The notes under the pieces: generated by a model | The model's input: only the letters and a program-made list of their open reading frames with translations | What the model was told of the DNA's origin: nothing | Database searches by the model: none | Shown: positions 30,514 to 35,289 of the stretch, piece by piece | How positions within the stretch are numbered: the stretch's first letter is position 1 | How the letters are laid out: each line of letters starts with the position of its first letter | Source of the DNA: Actinocrinis puniceicyclus | GTDB lineage: Bacteria; Actinomycetota; Actinomycetes; Streptomycetales; Catenulisporaceae | NCBI RefSeq assembly: GCF_018283645.1 | Contig: NZ_JAGSXH010000065.1 | Location: forward strand, 1 to 35,289 | Length of the DNA stretch: 35,289 bases | Direction: 5' to 3' | Position numbers and translations under genes: made by a program

Positions 30514-31080
30514 GGACTCGTAACGAAATTGGTTCGCTTAGCCCGCGAGAATGTCTCGTGCATCAGCCTTCGTTGATGCTGTCGGAGGTGGGAGACAGCC
30601 GAGACGAAAAAGAACCCGCGTCTGCCGTGGGAGGTCAATGGCGGCTTGTGGGAGCGGATCGAGCCGCTGTTGCCGCAGGCCGAGCGCAAACCAAGGCATC
30701 CGGGCCGTCCACGACTGGATGACCGCAAGGTCCTCAACGGCATCCTGTTCGTGTTGTACACCGGGATCCGCTGGGGGCTCCTCCCGCAGGAACTGGGCTA
30801 CGGCTCGGGGATGACCTGCTGGAGGCGGCTGCGGGACTGGAACGCCGCCGGACTCTGGCAGCGACTGCACGAGCTTCTGCTTTCCGAACTGCGCGCAGTA
30901 GCACTGGACTTCTCCCGCGCCGTAGTCGACTCCAGCCATCTACAGGCGATGAAAGGCGGGCCGGCCGCTGGCCCGTCCCCGATCGACCGGGCAAGACCAG
31001 CAGTAAGCACCACCTGATCGTCGAGGCCCACGGGCCAAATGGCTCTATCGACGTACACCAGGGCGCTGGGATGCTACGGT
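30514..31080 (+). mobile_element. Remnant of an IS5-family insertion sequence
   Basis: The left end is probably the sequence starting GGACTCGTAACG at 30514, because a similar sequence recurs at 34064-34084 next to another IS5 fragment. Inside lies the first half of an IS5-type transposase. The second half, with the remaining catalytic region, and the right end are missing, so the element cannot move by itself. Confidence 0.55.
30622..31060 (+). pseudogene. IS5-family transposase, frameshifted and 3'-truncated
   Basis: The N-terminal part reads LPWEVNGGLWERIEPLLPQA, PGRPRLDDRKVLNGILFVLY, GMTCWRRLRDWNAAGLWQRL and DFSRAVVDSSHLQAMKGG, typical of the IS5 (DUF4096 plus DDE) type. The Asp of VVDSSH is the first catalytic Asp. 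After GPSPIDR the frame ends in VSTT, but another frame continues with GKTSSKHHLIVEAHGPNG, so one base has been lost near 30990. The match stops soon after, about 31060. No proper start codon with a ribosome site is seen; TTG at 30646 and CTG at 30622 are candidates. Confidence 0.7.
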
Positions 31081-31525
31081 CAGTTCCAACAGTACGCGGT
31101 CGATAGCAATCCGTAATCACACTGTCCGGGGTGGACGACGCAGCTTGAGCCTGCCTCTACGGTGCAGCGTCGACAACATATCAGGCCATTGAGTTGTGCG
31201 CCTCGCCACCTGCGGCGCGCATTGAACCTGCACCGCCGTGCCACGCCACGCTGTGTCGGGCTTATCGAGAGCCGACCGTGACCTGCGCACTCGCAGGAAG
31301 GCGCACCGCCCATGTTCGACACCTGCGTCACACCACCCTGTTGTGAACTATCACGACCGGACGGCGTGCACTGCCGCGGACTACGAAGATCGGCGCTGCC
31401 AAACGGCGCCGAACCCGTTGAACAGCTCGCATCGCGACGCACCATGTCACCGGGCTGCCGTGGTCGCCACCATGCCTGCGGCACCGAGCGTAATGATCGG
31501 GAATCGAGCCGGAAGGCGATGGCCA
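31081..31525. other. Non-coding region between the IS5 remnant and the secreted protein
   Basis: No frame in these 445 bases shows convincing codon bias. The open frame that continues upstream of the secreted protein into this region lacks coding character. The promoter of that gene should lie here, but no clear -35/-10 pair was recognised. Confidence 0.45.
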
Positions 31526-33922
31526 GTGCTTCGTGATTCGTTGTTCATCAGGCAGCTGATGCGATACATAGCCGTCTTCGCCCTAGTGGCTGTCGGCAGC
31601 ACCTCGGTCGGAACCGGGTCGGCGGCTGCCGCGACCTCCGCAACGGTCAGCGGGAGCGTGACCTCGGCTGGCAGCCCTGTCGGCGGAACGGATGTTTCAG
31701 TCTATTCACCCGGCTCTACCACGGGCGCGGTCGCGGATACTACGAGCGCGGCCGACGGTTCATACACGGTGTCGGTACCGCTCGGTACGTGGGACTTCGT
31801 CTTCACCCCCGGTGCTCCCTACGCCGCGGTGACCAAGCACAGCGTCGTCGTCTCCGGCGATCAGACTCTCGACGTCGTTCTCGTCCAAAACGGCGTCGGA
31901 ACGATGTCGGGTCGGGTGGTGGATGATTTGGGTGCTCCGCTTGCCGGTGTCCAGGTCGGTCTCTTCGATCAGAATCTGGGATCGTACGGAGCGGCTACCG
32001 GGTCCGACGGGCGCTTCACCGTCTATGCCAAGAACGGCAGCTACGGGCTGCAACTGTCTGCCGGCGATTCAGTGGTCGGTGACGTTCCCAGGCCGCCATC
32101 GGGCGCTTGGTACCTGCAGACCGGGAACCAATCGTTGACCGTCAATGGCGACACCAGCGTCGGCGACATCGCCCTGCCTGCTCTGGTCCACTTGGCGGTG
32201 ACTGTCTTGGACCCGGCCAACAACCCCGTCGCCGCCGGCGTGAACCCCAGCCCCTACAGCGCCGCCGTGGTTCCCGGCTTCGCCACCCTGCTGGGCATCC
32301 CGATCGCATCCGGCGCCGTCATCGGCACCGCACCGCAGTACACCGGCACCGACGGCACGATCCCGGGCTTCACCTACTGGCCGACCACGGCCTTGACACT
32401 GAACGTCACCCCGGGCGCATCACCACAACTGCTACCCACCACCACCCCACCCATCAACCTCACGACATCGGCAGACCTCGTCGTCGCTTATCAGACCAAC
32501 GGATCGGTCAGCCTAATCGCCGGATCCGCCCACTTCTACACCACACTCCAGTCCACAACTCTCAACGTGCCCGCCCCTGGCGTGCTCGCCAACGACAGCA
32601 ACCCCACCGGCCTGGCCGTGCAAGCGCAACTGGCGCAATCCCCGGCGCACGGCTCGCTGACGCTCAACGCCGACGGCTCGTTCGCCTACACGCCGGCAAA
32701 CGGATTCGTCGGAAACGACAACTTCACCTACCGGATCACTGCCCCGGGCATACAGACACCGCCGATACCGGTGACGATCACGGTGTCCCCACCGCCCCTG
32801 CCCGTGGTCACCGCGATCTCGCCGTCGAACGGACCGGCCACCGGTGGCACGAGCGTGACCATCACCGGCTCGCACTTCACCTCGGCCACCGACGTCACCT
32901 TCGGAACCATCGCCGCATCGGCATTCACCGTCATCAACGACACCACCATCACCGCCACAGCACCCGCGGCCGCCCCAAGCCTGGTGGACATCCACGTCTC
33001 CACCCAGTTCGGCACCAGCCAGACCACAAGCCCCGACCAATACACCTACAACCCGCCGCCGACCGTCAGCGCGATCAGTCCAGCGCACGGGCCGGAAGCC
33101 GGCGGCACGAGCGTGACCATCACCGGGACCGGGTTGTCGGGTGCGACCAGCGTCATGTTCGGATCAAAGCCGGCGACGTCGTTCGCCGTGAACAGTGACA
33201 CCTCTATCACCGCGACCGCCCCGGCCCAGGCCGACGGCACAATCGACATCACGGTCACCACACCAGCCGCCGGCACCAGCACGCCAGCCTCCACAGACCA
33301 CTACACCTACGACGAGCCGGCACCAACGATCACCAGGATCAGCCCGTCGCAGGGCCCTAAATCCGGCGGTACGGCGGTGACCATCACCGGCAGCGATTTC
33401 ACCGGCACCACCGCAGTCAAGTTCGGCACTGTCGCCGCAACCTCGTTCACCGTCATCAGCGACACCTCCATCACTGCCACCGCACCCCCGGCGGCGGCTG
33501 TCGGTCCCATCGACATCACCGTCACCACCAGCCCGGGCACCAGCGCCACCGGAGCAGCCGACCGGTACACCTACGCCTACCCGTTCAACGGCTTCCTCGC
33601 CCCGGTCATCAGTTCCGACTACAACCAGGTCCACGCCGGACAGGGAATCCCCATCCAATTCCAGATCGGTGGCGACCAAGGCCTGAGCATCATCGCCTCC
33701 GGCTTCCCGACCGTGCAGCAGATCAGCTGCTCCACCGGCGCGCCGATCAACACCGCCACCCTCACCGACACCGCGGGAGGCGGTGGCCTGTCATACAGCG
33801 CGAGCACCAGCACGTACAGCTACGTTTGGAAGACGTCGAAAACGTGGGCCGGCACATGCCAGCAGTTCGATCTTCGCCTCAACGACGGCATCGACCACGT
33901 AGCGCTGTTCTCATTCAAATAG
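31526..33922 (+). CDS. Secreted multidomain surface protein with IPT/TIG repeats and a PxKF domain
   Basis: The 798-residue product has a signal peptide (LMRYIAVFALVAVGSTSVGT, then GSAAAA). Two carboxypeptidase-regulatory-like beta domains follow (VSGSVTSAGSPVGGTDV, MSGRVVDDLGAPLAGVQVGL). A cadherin-like unit comes next (APGVLANDSNPTG, DGSFAYTPANGFVGNDNF), then three IPT/TIG domains, each beginning ISPSxGP with GGTxVTITG. A C-terminal PxKF domain ends the protein (IPIQFQIGGDQGL, YVWKTSKTWAGTCQQFDLRL). No sortase signal or membrane anchor is present, so it is likely released or held non-covalently. A role in binding or adhesion is inferred. The GTG at 31526 has GGAAGG about 11 bases ahead; an ATG at 31559 is an alternative. 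Confidence 0.82.
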   Translation: MLRDSLFIRQLMRYIAVFALVAVGSTSVGTGSAAAATSATVSGSVTSAGSPVGGTDVSVYSPGSTTGAVADTTSAADGSYTVSVPLGTWDFVFTPGAPYAAVTKHSVVVSGDQTLDVVLVQNGVGTMSGRVVDDLGAPLAGVQVGLFDQNLGSYGAATGSDGRFTVYAKNGSYGLQLSAGDSVVGDVPRPPSGAWYLQTGNQSLTVNGDTSVGDIALPALVHLAVTVLDPANNPVAAGVNPSPYSAAVVPGFATLLGIPIASGAVIGTAPQYTGTDGTIPGFTYWPTTALTLNVTPGASPQLLPTTTPPINLTTSADLVVAYQTNGSVSLIAGSAHFYTTLQSTTLNVPAPGVLANDSNPTGLAVQAQLAQSPAHGSLTLNADGSFAYTPANGFVGNDNFTYRITAPGIQTPPIPVTITVSPPPLPVVTAISPSNGPATGGTSVTITGSHFTSATDVTFGTIAASAFTVINDTTITATAPAAAPSLVDIHVSTQFGTSQTTSPDQYTYNPPPTVSAISPAHGPEAGGTSVTITGTGLSGATSVMFGSKPATSFAVNSDTSITATAPAQADGTIDITVTTPAAGTSTPASTDHYTYDEPAPTITRISPSQGPKSGGTAVTITGSDFTGTTAVKFGTVAATSFTVISDTSITATAPPAAAVGPIDITVTTSPGTSATGAADRYTYAYPFNGFLAPVISSDYNQVHAGQGIPIQFQIGGDQGLSIIASGFPTVQQISCSTGAPINTATLTDTAGGGGLSYSASTSTYSYVWKTSKTWAGTCQQFDLRLNDGIDHVALFSFK

Positions 33923-33931
33923 CACCAGCAC

Positions 33932-33960
33932 CGTTGCCCGGCACAAAGTGCCGGGCAACG
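33932..33960 (+). terminator. Hairpin terminator of the secreted-protein gene
   Basis: A 13-bp perfect stem (CGTTGCCCGGCAC at 33932-33944 with 33948-33960) and an AAA loop lie ten bases after the stop codon. No T-run follows, as is common in this GC range. Confidence 0.65.
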
Positions 33961-33975
33961 CCACGCCTGGAGGCC

Positions 33976-34055
33976 AGTAACTGGCCGACCCTTCATCGCT
34001 CGCAGATCGCTGGAGTCGACCGCGGCGTAGGAGAAGCCCAGCAGTCCCACGCCAC
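33976..34055 (-). pseudogene. Fragment of a second IS5-family transposase
   Basis: On the minus strand about 25 codons read GLLGFSYAAVDSSDLRAMKG, which aligns with DFSRAVVDSSHLQAMKGG of the IS5 copy at 30622-31060. Nothing else of the transposase is left. It comes from a different, more diverged IS5 relative. Confidence 0.55.
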
Positions 34056-34063
34056 GCAGCTTA

Positions 34064-34084
34064 GGACTCCTAACAAGGTTGGTT
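34064..34084. repeat. IS-terminus-like sequence, second copy
   Basis: This 21-base stretch starting GGACTCCTAACAAGG matches the stretch at 30514-30534 at 17 of 21 positions in the same orientation. It is probably the end of an IS5-type element. The part 34062-34074 (TTAGGACTCCTAA) is itself a palindrome. Confidence 0.45.
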
Positions 34085-34126
34085 GCGGAGTCGGCGCCAT
34101 CATTCTGCTGGCGCCGACTCCGCAAC
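34082..34126. terminator. Perfect 18-bp hairpin
   Basis: GTTGCGGAGTCGGCGCCA at 34082-34099 and its exact reverse complement at 34109-34126 flank a 9-base loop. It lies just beyond the end of the nuclease pseudogene (minus strand), so it probably ended that transcript. It could also belong to the neighbouring IS remnant. Confidence 0.5.
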
Positions 34127-34134
34127 ACACTCTG

Positions 34135-34742
34135 TCAGGAGTCGTAATACCCGATCGTCGGATCAACCCGTCGCAGACACGGCAGCAGAGGTGCATCGCC
34201 GAAGTCCCACCTTCCGAATCGAGCTGTCTCGGCAGCCGCGTGAACCACCAGGAACTTCCGCCTACCCGCGTAGCTCTCGTTGAGCTCGGCAAGTGTGGCG
34301 AGGTGGTCGGAGTGAAAGGCTCGTCGGAGTCTACGTCTGCGCTGGCGAGGACCCAGATGGCGTACTGAGCACCAGCACGACAGGCGTAGGAAACCAGCTG
34401 GCCTAGGTGCGAATGGTCGGTTTTGCCGAGCTGCGCCTCGACGATGACCCGCTGCCCGCACGCGTTGAGCAAATCAAGATCCATGCGTCCGCCGCCGACC
34501 CAAAACTTGTGACCGGTCTGGTCGTCCTCCGCCGGCCAGTGGTCGCCGACACGGACCTCACGGCCGGCGAACGCCAGCTGCATACCGACCACCCTGCTCA
34601 GCTCGTCCAGGTCAGCGGACAGCCAATCGACGAGATCACGCTCCTTAGGCCACAGCTCCTTGCCAACCCCCTCTTGCCAGTGCCAGCCGTTGCAGAAGCG
34701 CCGCCACCGCGGATAGGGGGCTTGTCCCTGATTTGTGGACAC
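34135..34742 (-). pseudogene. PD-(D/E)XK-like nuclease gene (DUF4268-type), frameshifted
   Basis: The first frame reads ELWPKERDLVDWLSADLDEL, then RMDLDLLNACGQRVIVEAQLG and KTDHSHLGQLVSYACRAGAQ. The Asp of MDLD and the E-A-Q-L-x-K stretch fit a PD-(D/E)XK site as in the DUF4268/NucS-like endonuclease group. After YAIWVLASAD this frame becomes meaningless, while another frame continues with FHSDHLATLAELNESYAGRR, KFLVVHAAAETARFGRWDFG and ends IGYYDS at 34135. A 1-base indel near 34315-34350 explains this. The 5' end touches the IS3 remnant, whose insertion may have replaced the original start. Confidence 0.6.
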
Positions 34743-35192
34743 CGGTTGTTATGTGGCTGTGGCTAAGGTAGCGGTTCGGTGTTCGTAGTCGATGGGGCTG
34801 CGGTAGCCCAGGGCGGAGTGCAGCCGGCGGGTGTTGTACCGGGTGATCCACCGGAAGACGGCGAGGCGGGCGGCGCGGCGCCCCGGCCAGCGCTTGGCGC
34901 CTTGCAGGGTCTCGCGTTTGAGGGTGGCGTTGAAGGCTTCTGCGGCGGCGTTGTCGGCGCTGGTGCCCACTGCGCCGCGTGAACGTACGACTCCGAGACC
35001 GTCGCAGAGTTCGGCGAACTGCTTGGAGACATACTGCGCGCCGTTGTCGCTGTGGAAGATCGCTCCGCGCAGGTGCCCGCCGCGGGTGGCCGCGGCCGCT
35101 TTGAGGGCGTCGGCGACCAGGTCGGTGCGCATGTGCTCGGCGATCGACCAGCCGGCCAGGCGCCGTGAGCACAGGTCAAGCACCGTGGCCAT
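34731..35192 (-). mobile_element. Truncated IS3-family insertion sequence
   Basis: The remnant contains the 3' part of an IS3 transposase gene and probably one terminal repeat near 34731-34745 (TGTGGACACCGG region). The other end, orfA and the 5' half of orfB are missing. Sequence beyond 35192 does not continue the transposase in any frame, so the element was cut there. Confidence 0.6.
34749..35192 (-). pseudogene. IS3-family transposase (OrfB), C-terminal part
   Basis: The 147 codons cover the second half of the DDE integrase core: ATVLDLCSRRLAGWSIAEHM with the first catalytic Asp, FHSDNGAQYVSKQFAEL with the second, and AAAEAFNATLKRETL with the Glu. The C-terminal RWITRYNTRRLHSALGYRSP followed by DYE is typical of IS3 OrfB. 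The ATG at 35192 is an internal Met; the normal protein would have about 130 more residues before it, which are absent. Not functional alone. Confidence 0.8.
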
Positions 35193-35289
35193 TATGTGGA
35201 ATCTGCGACCTGGGCTTTTGCGTGGAGGCCTTGTCTCACTTCGATGATCGGGAGCTGATATTGCTGCTGGATTTGGCGTGGGGTGGGGC
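35193..35289. other. Window end, nothing recognised
   Basis: These 97 bases do not continue the IS3 transposase and hold no gene that can be supported. They probably belong to another element or gene beyond the window. Confidence 0.4.

Noticed and set aside
1-35289. CRISPR arrays, tRNA or rRNA genes
   Set aside because: No regularly spaced repeats and no cloverleaf or rRNA-like stretch were recognised by eye; a tRNA scan was not possible.

Overview
The window comes from a high-GC actinomycete, of a Streptomyces or Catenulispora-like kind. The evidence is the strong third-position G/C bias, frequent GTG starts, 4-base ATGA/GTGA overlaps, a four-gene conservon (sensor ATPase, Roadblock, DUF742, small GTPase), an NsdA-like regulator and an AfsR/SARP-type TPR protein. 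The species cannot be named from sequence alone. No rRNA, tRNA or CRISPR array was seen.

Layout. Positions 1-3741 hold the tail of an upstream gene ending in a hairpin, then a 1216-codon ORF with a replication-type primase-polymerase (Prim-Pol) domain; two strong in-frame internal ribosome sites suggest shorter isoforms. Positions 3834-6378 (minus) are a polymorphic-toxin locus: two immunity-type genes behind a NucA/NucB DNase toxin whose N-terminal export domain is broken by a frameshift and an in-frame TGA. Positions 6550-10913 (minus) carry a TraB/GumN-like protein, a secreted S53 protease, a TPR protein and a small excisionase-type HTH protein.

The centre (11281-24158) is the most interesting part. 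Sixteen minus-strand genes lie head to tail, nearly all overlapping: a small unknown protein, an anti-sigma-type ATPase, a conservon, a StyA/IndA-like FAD monooxygenase, QueD, QueE, a phosphoribosyltransferase, a methyltransferase, a thymidylate-kinase-like protein, a radical SAM enzyme, a DegT-type PLP enzyme, then a DEDDh exonuclease and a second thymidylate-kinase-like protein. A NUDIX hydrolase and a HAD phosphatase lie beside the end. My reading (inference) is that QueD and QueE make 7-carboxy-7-deazaguanine, the phosphoribosyltransferase turns it into a nucleotide, and the other enzymes modify and phosphorylate it, under conservon control. QueC, FolE, QueF and Tgt are absent, so this is not ordinary queuosine synthesis. 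I do not recognise the set as a described pathway.

Positions 24320-30073 are regulatory and accessory: an NsdA-like regulator sharing the operon's promoter region, a TrmO-like methyltransferase, a divergent pair (small protein / XRE-TPR regulator) with a clear promoter and palindromic operator, a flavoprotein decarboxylase-family gene and a lower-GC HTH protein with an operator-like repeat array. Positions 30500-35289 are a decayed mobile-element zone: IS5 transposase remnants, a secreted IPT/TIG-PxKF protein, a frameshifted PD-(D/E)XK-like nuclease gene and a truncated IS3 transposase.
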